Shown here: positions 1-10,993 of the stretch, one piece after another
Layout: the number at the start of each line of letters is the position of its first letter
Numbering within the stretch: position 1 is the stretch's first letter
Origin: Protea cynaroides
Lineage: Eukaryota; Streptophyta; Magnoliopsida; Proteales; Proteaceae
NCBI GenBank assembly: GCA_028583415.1
Contig: CM053265.1
Location: forward strand, 38,335,597 to 38,399,596
Direction: 5' to 3'
DNA length: 64,000 nucleotides
Position numbers and translations under genes: made by a program
Notes under the pieces: model-generated
The model's input: the letters and a program-made list of their open reading frames with translations, nothing else
Told to the model about the DNA's origin: nothing
The model's database searches: none

Positions 1-540
1 AGAGACTTGTCGAGTGGTCGACATCATCAAGGAAAGAGTGAGAACAGCTCAGAACCGTCAGAAGCAATATGCAGATACTCGACGAAGAGATCTGGAGTTC
101 GCCGTAGGTGACAAAGTATTTTTGAAAGTATCGCCTATGCGAGGATTGAAGAGGTTCGGACAGAAAGGGAAGCTAAGTCCAAGATATGTCGGGCCGTATG
201 AAATTCTAGCAAAGCGTGGAAAAGTAGCTTATCAGTTAGCACTACCACCATCTATGTCAAGTGTACAAGACGTATTTCACATTTCCCTAATGAAGAAGTA
301 TGTCAAAGACCCAACGCATGTTTTGATAGTGGATTTGCCAGAATTGACTGATGATTTGACATTTGAAGTAACACCAACAGAAATCACTAGTTGAAAAGTT
401 CAACGTCTACACAACAGAGATATCTACTACGTTAAGGTCGCATGGAAAAGTAGAGACATGGAAGAAATTACATGGGAAGAATAAAATGCTATGAGAAAGC
501 AATACCCTTACTTATTTGATTAAGAAGGTATGTATAATTT
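1..540 (+). pseudogene. Element A0: end of Ty3/Gypsy pol (integrase C-terminus and chromodomain-like tail)
   Basis: This is the 3' end of a pol gene whose start lies left of the window. It closely matches 8110-8650 in element A1 and the corresponding parts of C and M1. The translated part covers the integrase C-terminal region (VDIIKERVRTAQNRQKQYAD, then GDKVFLKVSPMRGLKRFGQK). A stop replaces Arg after the residues PTEITS at about 392; the tail that resembles a Tekay-type chromodomain (YYVKVAWKSRDMEE) continues in frame behind it, with more stops near 482 and 522. The protein would integrate cDNA and, through the chromodomain, bind chromatin. It is a decayed copy. Its own 3' LTR begins at 573 and is split by A1. 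Confidence 0.85.
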
Positions 541-555
541 CGAGGACAAAATTTT

Positions 556-572
556 TATAAGTAGGGGGGAGT
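556..572 (+). other. Polypurine tract of element A0
   Basis: A purine run (AAGTAGGGGGGAG) sits directly before the LTR start TGTGAGACCC. It occupies the same place as the run before 8678, 37001 and (reverse strand) after 47629. Tracts of this kind prime plus-strand DNA in reverse transcription. Confidence 0.7.
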
Positions 573-644
573 TGTGAGACCCGTGTCAATCTAACCCGGT
601 CTTATCACCTTGAACCAGGTTTACCCATTATGGTCGAGTCAATG
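573..644 (+). repeat. Element A0 3' LTR, left fragment (first 72 bp)
   Basis: These 72 bases match the first 72 bases of the LTR that starts at 645. They follow the A0 polypurine tract and are cut off exactly where the complete LTR of A1 begins. The missing remainder resumes at 10994. The bases at the cut are CAATG on the left and AAATG on the right, as expected for a slightly mutated 5-bp target duplication. Confidence 0.8.
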
Positions 645-749
645 TGTAAGACCCGTGTCAAACTAACCCGGTCTTACCACCTTGAACCAGGTTTACCCAT
701 CATGGTCGAGTCAATGGACCAAGGGCGTGAAGGAGAGCGAGATCCCAGG

Positions 750-910
750 TATCAAATCGACCCAAAAACACTTAAAATAGGGCAAGGGTCGCATACCCAG
801 CTAAACAGGGTCGACACTCTCAAATTAAAAACACAGACCCTGAAAAATGGACAGAGGGTTGGACAGTGTCAGACCACAGGGTCGACGGGATCATCGACCC
901 TCTAATCGAC
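750..910 (+). promoter_or_regulatory. GGGTCGA/TCGACCC motif cluster 1 in LTR
   Basis: Many copies of GGGTCG and its complement CGACCC lie about 100 bp upstream of the TATA-like box, for example GGGTCGACGGGATCATCGA followed by CCCT. The opposed copies form short inverted repeats. The same cluster is present at this offset in every family A LTR of the window. A promoter role is inferred from its position. Confidence 0.5.
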
Positions 911-1417
911 CCTCACTCACTGCCGAGTCTGAAATTAGGAAATTTCCTAATTTTCGATTGGGATTCTTTCCAAATCTCAATGGGACTGTTATAGGACATT
1001 CCTACTCTATTTAAAGGACGTCCTAAGCCACTTTCACTCCTTTCACAACCCTAATTGAATTAAGAGAAGGAGAGAAGAAGGAAAAGAGGAAGAAAAGAGG
1101 CAAGGAAGAAGACTTAACAAAAAGGAGAAGAATTTCCAGAGAAAAGTAATCTTCTCAGGAATGGATACTAATTCCATGAGTTCTATAGACCTTAGGTTAG
1201 ATATGGTTGAGTGTAGGATTTCGGAGAAACCCAAACCATCCATCCATGGTTAGGTTTTCATGGAAAATCCGAGGATAATGCATGAAAGCCATCTAGGAGG
1301 ATGAATCATGGTTTCAGACCATGGAACGAATGTTTAATGGAATGTGGAAGCAAGCCATAGGACCCCAAACATGAAGAATGAACTAAAAACTAGAAATTGG
1401 ACCTGATTGCACAGAGG

Positions 1418-1565
1418 GTCGCACACAGGGTCGATAGACCCATCGACCCTATGCACCCTGACCATCGACCCTCAGCATTCGGGAAGTTCAGACAGAGGAC
1501 AGGGTCGATAGACCCATCGACCCTATGCATTTTGAGCATCGACCCTCTGATCGACCCTCAGTTAA
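1418..1565 (+). promoter_or_regulatory. GGGTCGA/TCGACCC motif cluster 2 in LTR
   Basis: A second cluster lies downstream of the leader. It contains the near-palindrome AGGGTCGAT-AGACCC-ATCGACCCT twice. The equivalents are at 9455-9595, 11700-11845, 34180-34315, 37785-37905, 42725-42850 and, in minus LTRs, 46720-46860 and 56300-56440. Confidence 0.5.
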
Positions 1566-2533
1566 CAGCATGGTTTTTAAATTGAAAATTAATTCTAATT
1601 AAATTATATCGACTTTGTTAGGTTTGCTAGAATTATAATAACACTGTAGAGGTGATTCTAAAGCTTGGAAAATATCTATTAGCAAGCTAAGGTGAGGAAC
1701 CTTAACTCCAAACTAAATTGGTTAATAATAAACTGTTTTCTATTTCTTGAGTCTTGTGCTATGCTTGATTCTATGCGAATATGTTTGTAATGTGCATACA
1801 GCATGCCATCCAATATTTCTATTACTTGTTCATGCATACTTACTTTATTGTTTATAACATGATGATGATGATGATGATAGGAATAGGCATGTGCTTATAT
1901 GTGTGTGGTTGATGTACTTGATGCGAGCGAGTATCAGGGGAGGTGTGATGAGGACGTCAATAAACGTTAACCTTTGGCGGGTCTCAGCACTTTAGCTCTA
2001 TCTCTAACTCAAGTCTTGTGCATTAGCATCGTCGTATCGCCATTACCTTAGCAGAACTATTATGTCGTAGAGTATCAGGGGAGGTGGTCTCGGTCCTTGA
2101 GTCCTATACTCTACCAGGGGGCCTTAGCTCTATCTCTATGGATGTTCTAAGGGATGCTGGGGTGAGGCCTTGGATACACTGTTTGGCATTAGAATTGGTT
2201 AGTTGCCAGCCCAGTTTGCAGCCCTCACCAACAGGGGCTTACGTGTTGGTATGGCACTATATAGCAATAAACGTAACCTTTGTTATATATTGTTCATGGT
2301 TGGGTGCATGTAAGTTGACGATAAACGTGATCTTCGGGTAACGTCACACACAAGTGTATAGAGGCGGAGTCAATAAACGCGACCTTTGGCTACCTAAACC
2401 TTTCTATTGCATATTGCAAACTTTAAACCAGACCAAAGATATAAATTGATGTGCATGCATATGTAATGTTGCATTGTTTTGGCTACTCACTGAGCCATGT
2501 TGTGTGCTCACCCCTCGACGTCGAATATTTTTA

Positions 2534-2668
2534 GTTGATGATGCAGGTTACACAGTTGAAGATTATATGAACGCGTCTGCGTACGGGAATATAGCAGCAA
2601 TGGATGCTGGAGCTGAAGATGATACACACGACTCCTCTTGCGAGTGCAACTCGTGTGTATTTGATTAG
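2534..2668 (+). CDS. Conserved short frame in LTR (A1 5' LTR copy), possible terminal exon of a small protein
   Basis: 44 codons run from a VDDAG motif through TVEDYMNA to a Cys-rich end, CECNSCVFD, then TAG. Eight LTR copies in two families carry this frame, and seven have no internal stop. Between diverged copies many changes are third-position synonymous (GCG/GCT, TAC/TAT, ACA/ACG, TCG/TCA, TGT/TGC, TTT/TTC), while G-T-V-D-Y, the C-E-C core and the terminal VF-acidic-stop are mostly kept. No ATG precedes the motif closely, and TTTTTAG directly before it could be a splice acceptor, so it may be a last exon. I do not recognise the protein. Confidence 0.45.
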   Translation, partial: VDDAGYTVEDYMNASAYGNIAAMDAGAEDDTHDSSCECNSCVFD

Positions 2669-2961
2669 ATATTTTTTTATAGATTCCTTTATTGGATTTA
2701 TCAGGCTTGTATTTGATATTTAAATATTTATGTCTTAGTTCAAAACAGAATAATTTGCTATTAAATTAATGATATCATCTTAGTTGCTCAGTTCATTTTA
2801 TTATAGATTTTCCGCTATTGTGTATTACTCTGATTATGATTATGGATGGGTGAAAGTTTGGATAAAACGGGGATACCCTATTTGAGATCCTGGTTGAACC
2901 GTTGGTTATTTAGCGGTTCATCACACCATTCTGAACAGTGCAGAATTTGGGGTGTGACAAC

Positions 2962-2975
2962 TTGGTATCAGAGCA
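2962..2975 (+). other. Primer-binding site (initiator Met tRNA)
   Basis: TTGGTATCAGAGC follows the LTR end (TGTGACA) after three bases. It is complementary to the 3' end of plant tRNA-iMet, the primer typical of chromoviruses. The same site occurs at 21835, 39270 and, reversed, 54890-54902. Confidence 0.85.
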
Positions 2976-3429
2976 TCTCGTAGGCCTTACCCATTAAACC
3001 TGAATACTTCCACTGGAGTCCATGAACTGAGTTAGGATAAATTAAAAGCTTTAATACAAACAAACCATAAGCACCTGTGTTGGTTGAGACAGAAATTAAA
3101 CAAGAAGATAATGTACATATAAAAGGTGGAACCATATATATACACTCACACAGAAAGAGCTGACCAAAAATTATCCTAATAAACAAACAATTTAGGATAT
3201 TATCTATAAGTTGGGTAGTTATCCAAGTATACAAGGATATAGTACAGTAGCAAGAAGGGAGCTTCTGTAAAGCAGAAAATTGAATATCGAGTTGGTACTT
3301 CACAAGATGTGAAACTCGATGTATGACAGAGAGAGAAGAAAAATGGCTAGTAATGCCAAAACCGCTATTGAGTTAAAGGAAAAGATCTCAGGCTAAATCC
3401 AACAGAGATAAGAGAATAATGGCCAAACA

Positions 3430-3600
3430 TTAAGAATAAGAGCAACTATAAAGAAGCTTAAGTGGTACTCCTGGGTGACGTGGAGACTCAGGGTGAGATC
3501 CACCACAAGCTGATCCATTACCCGCTGAGCATTAAGAAGAGGTTGAAACTTGACCCCACCACTATCTGATTCGAGAATGGGTAATGAAAACTCATATAAG
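3430..3600 (-). pseudogene. Remnant of the antisense ORF 3' end in A1
   Basis: Read on the minus strand, this stretch gives a peptide of the type AQRVMDQLVVDLTLSLHV, which matches the C-terminal heptad-like repeats of the intact antisense ORF at 39560-40951 (AQCVTDQWVADLIASLQ). The remainder of the ORF is missing from A1. It lies between PBS and gag, as in the other elements. Confidence 0.6.
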
Positions 3601-5370
3601 TAGATACTAAATAATGATAATCAAATTGGAGTAAATGAGAGGAGGTGAACAACCAGGCCACTCCAGCCAACCACCTGGACTACCAAATACCTTGGCTATG
3701 GTTGTAATAAACTTGGCCCAATAAAAATACAAGAGCAACCACAGATGAGACCGACTATGCAAGTTGCTACCCAAGTTGCTGATGCTACATCAACACCTCT
3801 GGGTCAAACAAAGTATGGTACCAATTGGTAGCAACACTGTACCCCAACACCTGTTAACTATAATACAGTGCTTACCATACAGTAAGTCCCAGTAATGCAT
3901 ACCCCAGTGCAGAAGTTTGGTGCACAACAAGCAGTATATCAAGGTGGTTACCCTTATCAGCCACCGAAGTATGGGATAGCTGCATTATGACAGAATGATC
4001 CAACGGGGATTGAATAATATTTTCTGAAGACGAAGCCTTAAACGTTGTCAGTAGAGGATCAAATATAATTGTGGTCATATAACTGGATATGATTATATAG
4101 GATGCTGTGCATTATTGATTTACTCTTATGATTATAGAGGATGCACATACCAGATTTTAAATTCGAGTGTCTTGACAGGATACCTTCTTGAATTAACCTG
4201 TCAATTGAAGTCATAGATATTGTTTCTTTAATCTTAGTCCTGATTATACCAATCTTAGCCACTCTCATGATCGACCAAATGAACAGAGATGTGAACTGAA
4301 CGTATAGTTAAATGTTTAATCATGTTGAGCATACATCTTTTCGATTTACACCTGATTTATTGATGTACAAAATTTTTCTCCAGATTATACCTGATTACTG
4401 ATGTGCGAAATCTTTCTCCAGATTTACTCCTGTAGTGCCTCGACCAATGGCATTATATATTCAATAGAACCTGTAACCATGAGGTCAAGAACTATAGAAT
4501 CTCTATTTTCATATATTTGGACCACCGTGCAATTTAATGATCTTTTGATGCCGGTTGGATTACTACAGATTTACTCCTGATCCTTGAAACCTAGATTCGC
4601 TAGATAAAGCAAGTGGTTGTCATTATGATAATTGAAAGAAGAAAAAGAATTATTTTGGATGCACATTCTGATTCATAAACTCCTTGATCATTGTTGATAA
4701 AGATGTTTAGTGATAATGGAATTATTGGAAGAAAGATGATGGGATTCAGATTAAATGCTATAGCCAATGAAACTCAGATGAAGTGATGGAGAATTTGTTT
4801 TGATATTGCTAAATGGATGGATATGAGTCATGTCTATAAAAGAGTGCATGAGCAAAAATTAGAACTATCAAGAGTAACCAGTAAAGAAATAGATAGCACT
4901 TAAAGTAGAGTTAAAGATGGCTATATCGGTATGAATTTTGATAAGGTAGAAGATTCCTAAAGGCAAATTTAAGAGTGGATACAAGGATAAACTCATGGCA
5001 TAAGTAGTACTCGATTTAATACAATGATAATCGAGTTATGCCCAATGTTGAGGGATATGATTAAGTAAAGACCAAAATAGTTTGGCTGAATTAATGAAAT
5101 TATAAGCATATACCCTAATGCTTATAAATAGACTTGGGATATGAAGTAACAATCACAAGATATTTTTCGAGGTATATGGAAGAGAGAGCAAGGTAGAACA
5201 ACAAGGATAAAAGAAATACAAGCTAATGAGTGCAATATGAGATTTTGATGATAGTCTTTGAAAAATCAAAAGAGATGAAGGAACTAGACAAGCTCTTAAG
5301 ACCTTTACATCATATTTGCTAGTTTAAGCACTTTTGGACTAAATGTTGTATTAGATGAGTGTTATGAATA
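3600..5370 (+). pseudogene. Element A1 gag, highly degenerate
   Basis: No long frame survives. The position (between the aORF remnant and protease/RT) and homology with the D copy at 43662-45165 identify it. Near 3893 a gag-like stretch (PVQKFGAQQAVYQGGYPYQP) is readable, followed by broken gag core. Gag would form the virus-like particle. There are numerous stops and frameshifts, and no zinc knuckle could be found. Confidence 0.5.
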
Positions 5371-8300
5371 ATGTCCAAATCGTATGGATGGATGAAATTT
5401 GGACACAACCTAATTAGACTTGAGATGGCAGACTTTGACGTCATCTTGGGGATAGACTGGTTGTTTCAACACTCTACAAGTGATTACGTGCATAGAAGAG
5501 GTTATCATTCAAGAATAAAGACGACACATAATTTGGTATTAGTGGAAGCATGTTGCCTAAGAAGCGAAAACTGATCCTCTCTATGCTAAAGGCGAAGAGA
5601 TGCTTTGAAGAGAAAGAAGTTGGATATATGGTATCTTGTGGTATACGTTACCAAAGAAGCACCACAGATGGAAGATATTGATGTGATGCGTGAATTTCCC
5701 GATGTATTTACAGAGGAACTACCCGGATTACCACCCGAGCGAGCCACAGAATTTGTAATAGACCTTCTACCCGGAGCCGCACCCGTATCAAAAGCACCTT
5801 ATAGGATGGCTCCTACTGAACTGAAGGAATTAAAAGTAAAATTACAAGAACTGCTGGATAAGGGTTATATTAGACCCAGTATATCTCCATGGGGAGCACC
5901 GGTGTTGTTCGTAAAGAAGAAGGACGGTAGCGTTCGATTATGTATCGACTATTGAGAGTTGAATAAACTGACCATCAAGAATCGATACCCACTACCTAGG
6001 ATCGATGACTTGTTCGATCAGTTACAGGGAGCAAAAGTATTTTCAAAGATCGATCTTTGATCGGGATATCATCAGCTGAAGATTAAAGAAGGTGACATTC
6101 CGAAGATAGCTTTCAGGACAAGATACGAACATTATGAATTCTTAGTAATGTCATTCGGATTAACTAATGCACCGGCGACATTCATGGAACTTATGAACCG
6201 AGTTTTCCACGATATGCTGGATACGTCGGTTACAGTATTTATTGATGACATATTGGTATACTCCAAGGACAAGGAAACCCATGTCAAAAACCTAAACGCA
6301 GCCCTACAGCGTTTAAGGAAAGAGAAGTTATACGCCAAATTTTCAAAGTGTGAGTTTTGGCTAAGTGAAGTCGCCTTTCTAGGCCATGTAGTATCCGCTG
6401 AAGGAATCAAAGTGGACCCCAGCAAAATCGAGGCTATTGTGAAGTGGGAAGCACCAAGGAGCGTTTCAGAAATTAGAAGTTTTCTGGGTCTAGCTGGTTA
6501 TTATCGGAGATTCGTAGAAGACTATTCTCGGATTGCCGTACCTCTTACCAGTCTGACCAAGAAAGGAGAAACATTTGTATGGACGGATAAGTGTGAAAAG
6601 AGTTTTCAAACACTGAAGACCAGATTGATATCCGCTCCGATTTTGACTATTCCGATCCCAGGATAGACATTTACCTTATATACCGATGCGTTGGGATTGG
6701 GATTAGGATGTGTGCTTATGCAAGGGGAGCAAGTGATTGCCTATGCCTCGAGACAATTGAAGGTACATGAGAAAAATTACCCCACTCATGATTTGGAGTT
6801 AGCGGCAGTAGTACATGCTGTCAAGATATGGAGACACTACCTATACGGAGAGAAATTCCAGATTAAGTCGGACCATAAAAGTCTTACTTATTTATTTAAT
6901 GAGAAGGAGTTGAATATGAGACAAAGAAGATGGCTGGAACTATTGAAAGACTATGATTGTGATATCCAGTATCATCCAGGAAAAGCGAACGTAGTAGCAG
7001 ATGCATTGTGCAGAAAAGCAATGATAAAATCTCAAGGAGAAGTTAGCATGACTGCGGTAATGTGCACTACCGGAATGGTATTCAATCATGGCAACGAGCA
7101 GTATGTGAAAGATACAACGGATGAATCAGCTAACCAAGGGTTTATTCATCGGTTTTTGAATATGTTCACGGCATTGAAGATTATACCGGATATAATGGAT
7201 GAAGTGAAGACAGCTATCGAAGCAGATCCTTATCTGAGAACGGTACAAGAGGATATTGAGAAAGGTAGGACTAACCCTGAGTTCACCTTGGATGAAGAAA
7301 AAGTATTGAAATACAAAGGAATAATATGTGTACCTGAAACAGAAAGTGTGGACATTAGACACCGACTGATGAAAGAAGCTCATACCACCATCTATTCGAT
7401 ACATCCTGGAAGTACAAAAATGTATCATGATCTAAAGAAACTATATTGGTGGAGGGGAATGAAAGCAGATGTAGCTAAGTTCGTGTCTCAATGTCTAAAT
7501 TGTTAGAAAGTAAAGGCTGAACAACAAAGACACGCAGGACTTTTACAGCTATTACCGGAACCAACATGGAAATGGGACTGCATCACTATGGACTTCGTCA
7601 CAGGACTACCATTGACTCCTCTAGTAGTTGACGCAGTTTGGGTGATTGTAGACCGTCTGACAAAAACAACTCGTTTCATACCTATACGACCTCAGTATAC
7701 ACTGGAAAGGTTAGCGAAGCTGTATGTGGATAATATTGTTCGATTACATGGTGTTCCAGAAAGCATCGTGTCGGATAGAGATCCCCGATTTACTTCCAAG
7801 TTTTGGGAAGGACTACAAAAGGCTATGGGTACAACATTAAAGTTTAGTACTGCATTCCATCCGCAGATAGATGGACAGTCAAAGCGCACAATTCAGATTC
7901 TAGAAGATATGCTACGAGCATGTGTAATTGATTTCAAGGGATCATGGGATGAAAAATTACCATTGATCGAGTTTGCTTATAATAATAGCTATCAGGCTAC
8001 TATACAGATGTCACCTTATGAAGCACTGTATGGAAGAAAGTTTCGAACTCCTTTGTTTTGGAATGAAGTGGGAGAACGTAGTATTGTTGGACCGGAATTC
8101 GTTGAAGAAACTTGTCGAGTGGTCGACATCATTAAGGAAAGGGTAAGAACAGCTCAGAACCGTCAGAAGCAATACGCAGATACTCGACGAAGAGATCTAG
8201 AGTTCGCCGCAGGTGATAAAATATTTTTGAAGGTATCGCCTATGCGAGGATTGAAAAGGTTCGGACAAAAAGGGAAACTAAGTCCAAGATATGTCGGGCC

Positions 8301-8670
8301 ATATGAAATTCTGGTTAAGCGTGGAAAAGTAGCTTATCAGTTAGCACTACCACCATCTATGTCAAGCGTGCATGATGTATTTCACATTTCCTTATTGAAG
8401 AAGTATGTCAAAGACCCAATGCATGTTTTGACAGTGGATTTGCCAGAATTGACTGATGATTTGACATTTGAAGTAACATCAACGGAAATCACTAGTCGAA
8501 AGGTTCAACGTCTACGCAACAGAGATATCTACTATGTTAAGGTCTCATGGAAAAGTAGAGACATGGAAGAAGTTGCATGGGAAGAAGAAAATGCTATGCG
8601 GAAGCAATACCCTCACTTATTTGATTCAGAAGGTACGTCCAATTTCGAGGACGAAATTTTTATAAGTTGA
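5371..8670 (+). pseudogene. Element A1 pol: protease end, RT, RNase H, integrase, chromodomain-like tail
   Basis: The domains are readable in order. The end of the aspartic protease (MADFDVILGIDWL, about 5425) is followed by RT (APYRMAPTELKELK at 5800; SPWGAPVLFVKKKDGSVRL at 5885; the catalytic motif as FIDDILVYSK at 6237). RNase H follows (LYTDALGLGLG at 6673, SDHKSLTYL at 6868). Integrase has a zinc finger with QCLNC at 7488, then WDCITMDFVTGLP, VSDRDPRFTSKFW and the Glu after GQSK (DDE triad). The tail YYVKVSWKSRDMEEVAWEEE is chromodomain-like. In-frame stops at 5953, 6058, 6664 and 7504 are all explicable as C to T changes (CGA or CAG codons). The last 360 codons (7588-8670) are open. Confidence 0.9.
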
Positions 8671-8677
8671 GGGGAGT
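8665..8677 (+). other. Polypurine tract of element A1
   Basis: AGTTGAGGGGAG lies directly upstream of the 3' LTR start (TGTAAGACC) and right behind the pol stop. Confidence 0.7.
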
Positions 8678-10993
8678 TGTAAGACCTGTGTCAAACTAAC
8701 CCGGTCTTACCACCTTGAACCAGGTTTACCCATCATGGTCGAGTCAATGGACCAAGGGCGTGAAGGAGAGCGAGATCCCAGGTATCAAATCGACCCAAAA
8801 ACACTTAAAATAGGGCAAGGGTCGCATACCCAGCTAAACAGGGTCGACCCTCTCAAATTAGAAACTCAGACCCTGAAAAATGGACAGAGGGTCGGACAGT
8901 GTCAGACCACAGGGTCGACGGGATCATCGACCCTCTAATCGACCCTCACTCACTGTCGAGTCTGAAATTAGGAAATTTCCTAATTTTCGATTGGGATTCT
9001 TTCCAAATCTCAATGGGACTATTATAGGACATTCCTACTCTATTTAAAGGACGTCCCTAAGCCACTTTCACTCCTTTCACAACCCTAATTGAATTGAGAG
9101 AAGGAGAGAAGAAGGAAAAGAGGAAGAAAAGAGGCAAGGAAGAAGACTTAGCAAAAAGGAGAAGAATTTCCAGAGAAAAGTAATCTTCTCAGGTATGGAT
9201 ACTAATTCCAGGAGTTCTACAGACCTTAGGTTAGATATGGTTGAGTGTAGGATTTCGGAGAAACCCAAACCATCCATCCATGGTTAGGTTTTCATGGAAA
9301 ATCCAAGGATAATGCATGAAAGCCATCTAAGAGGATGAATCATGGTTTCAGACCATGGAACGAATGTTTAATGGAATGTGGAAGCAAGCCATAGGACCCC
9401 AAACATGAAGAATGAACTAAAAACTAGAAATTGGACCTGATTGCACAGAGGGTCACACACAGGGTCGATAGACCCATTGACCCTATACACCCTGACCATC
9501 GACCCTCAGCATTCGGGAAGTTCAGACAGAGGACAGGGTCGATAGACCCATCGACCCTATGCATTCTGAGCATCGACCCTCTGATCGACCCTCAGTTAAC
9601 AGCATGGTTTTTGAATTGGAAATTAATTCTAATTAAATTCTATCGACTTTGTTAGGTTTGCTAGCATTATAATAACACTGTAGAGGTGATTCTAAAGCTT
9701 GGAAAATATCTATTAGCAAGCTAAGGGTGAGGAACCTTAACTCCAAACTAAATTGGTTAATAATAAACTGTTTTCTATTTCTTGAGTCTTGTGCTATGCT
9801 TTATTCTATGCGAATATATTTGTAATGTGCATACAGCATGCCATCCAATATTTCTATTACTTGTTCATGCATATTTACTTTATTGTTTATAACATGATGA
9901 TGATGATGATGATAGGAATAGGCATGTGCTTGTATGTGTGTGGTTGATGTACTTGATGCGAGCGAGTATCAGGGGAGGTGTGATGAGGACGTCAATAAAC
10001 GTTAACCTTTGGCGGGTCTCAGCACTTTAGCTCTATCTCTAACTCAAGTCTTGTGCATTAGCATTGTCGTATCGCCATTACCTTAGCAGAACTATTATGT
10101 CATAGAGTATCAGGGGAGGTGGTCTCGGTCCTTGAGTCCTATACTCTACCGGGGGGCCTTAGCTCTATCACTATGGATGTTCTGAGGGATGCTGGGGTGA
10201 GGCCTTGGATACACTGTTTGGCATTAGGATTGGTTAGTTACGAGCCCAGTTTGCAGCCCTCGCCAATAGGGGCTTACGTGTTGGTATGACATTATATAGC
10301 AATAAACGTAACCTTTGTTATATATTGTTCATGGTTGGGTGCATGTGAGTTGACGATAAACGTGATCTTCGGGTAACGTCACACACTCGTGTATAGAGGC
10401 GGAGTCAATAAACGCGACCTTTGGCTACCTAAACCTTTCTATTGCATATTGCAAACTTTAAACCAGACCAAAGATATAAATTGATGTGCATGCATTTGTA
10501 ATGTTGCATTGTTTTGGCTACTCACTGAGCCGTGTTGTGTGCTCACCCCTCGACGTCGAATATTTTTAATTGATGATGCAGGTTACACAGTTAAAGATTA
10601 TATGAACGCGTCTGCGTACGGGAATATAGCCGCAATGGACGTTGGAACTGAAGATGATACACACGACTCCTCTTGCGAGTGCAACTCGTGTGTATTTGAT
10701 TAGATATTTTTTATAGATTCCTTTATTGGATTTATCAGGCTTGTATTTGATATTTAAATATTTATGTCTCAGTTGAAAACAGAATAATTTGCTATTAAAT
10801 TAATGATATCATCTTAGTTGCTCAGTTTATTTTATTATAAATTTTCCGCTATTGTGTATTACTCTGATTATGATTATGGATGGGTGAAAGTTTGGATAAA
10901 ACGGGGATAGCCTATTTGAGATCCTGGTTAAACCGTTGGTTATTTAGTGGTTCATCACACCATTCTGAATAGTGCGGAATTTGGGGTGTGACA
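8678..10993 (+). repeat. Element A1 3' LTR
   Basis: It is a near copy of 645-2959 with the same order of parts. Here the splice-donor-like site is intact (CAG|GTATGG at 9192/9193). The LTR ends TGTGACA and is followed by AAATGG, the resumed sequence of the older LTR. The small number of differences from the 5' LTR points to a rather recent insertion. Confidence 0.9.
10569..10703 (+). CDS. Conserved short LTR frame (A1 3' LTR copy)
   Basis: This is a 44-codon open copy of the frame described at 2534. It has Ile for Val at the first codon and Lys in place of Glu in TVKDYMNA. The Cys-rich end CECNSCVFD is unchanged. Confidence 0.45.
   Translation: MDDAGYTVKDYMNASAYGNIAAMDVGTEDDTHDSSCECNSCVFD

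Larger units (their letters stand above)
645..2959 (+). repeat. Element A1 5' LTR
   Basis: The LTR starts TGTAAGACCC and ends TGTGACA. In order it holds a first GGGTCGA/TCGACCC cluster (about 750-910), a TATA-like CTATTTAAAGG (about 1007), a purine-rich leader, a conserved splice-donor-like position (here CAG|GAATGG, with GT changed to GA), a second motif cluster (about 1418-1565), a GAT microsatellite (about 1860-1880), several copies of an AATAAACG motif (1955-2400), a small hairpin, and the conserved short frame at 2534-2668. Confidence 0.9.
645..10993 (+). mobile_element. Element A1: Tekay-like Ty3/Gypsy retrotransposon, complete in structure, genes degenerate
   Basis: Two LTRs of about 2.3 kb (645-2959 and 8678-10993) are very similar and both run TG...CA. 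The 5' LTR is followed by a tRNA-iMet primer-binding site and the 3' LTR is preceded by a polypurine tract. The internal part holds a trace of the antisense ORF, a degraded gag, and pol in the order protease, RT, RNase H, integrase, chromodomain-like tail. Integrase after RNase H marks Ty3/Gypsy. A1 lies inside the LTR of A0, so it is the younger of the two. It cannot be autonomous because of many stops. Confidence 0.9.

Noticed and set aside
573..716. Tandem duplication of the LTR start
   Set aside because: Better explained by insertion of A1 into the A0 LTR, because the remaining LTR lacks precisely these 72 bases.
1043..1243. Minus-strand frame of 66 codons, repeated at 9077-9277
   Set aside because: It is the complement of the purine-rich LTR leader; composition alone keeps it open and it is not kept in other LTRs.
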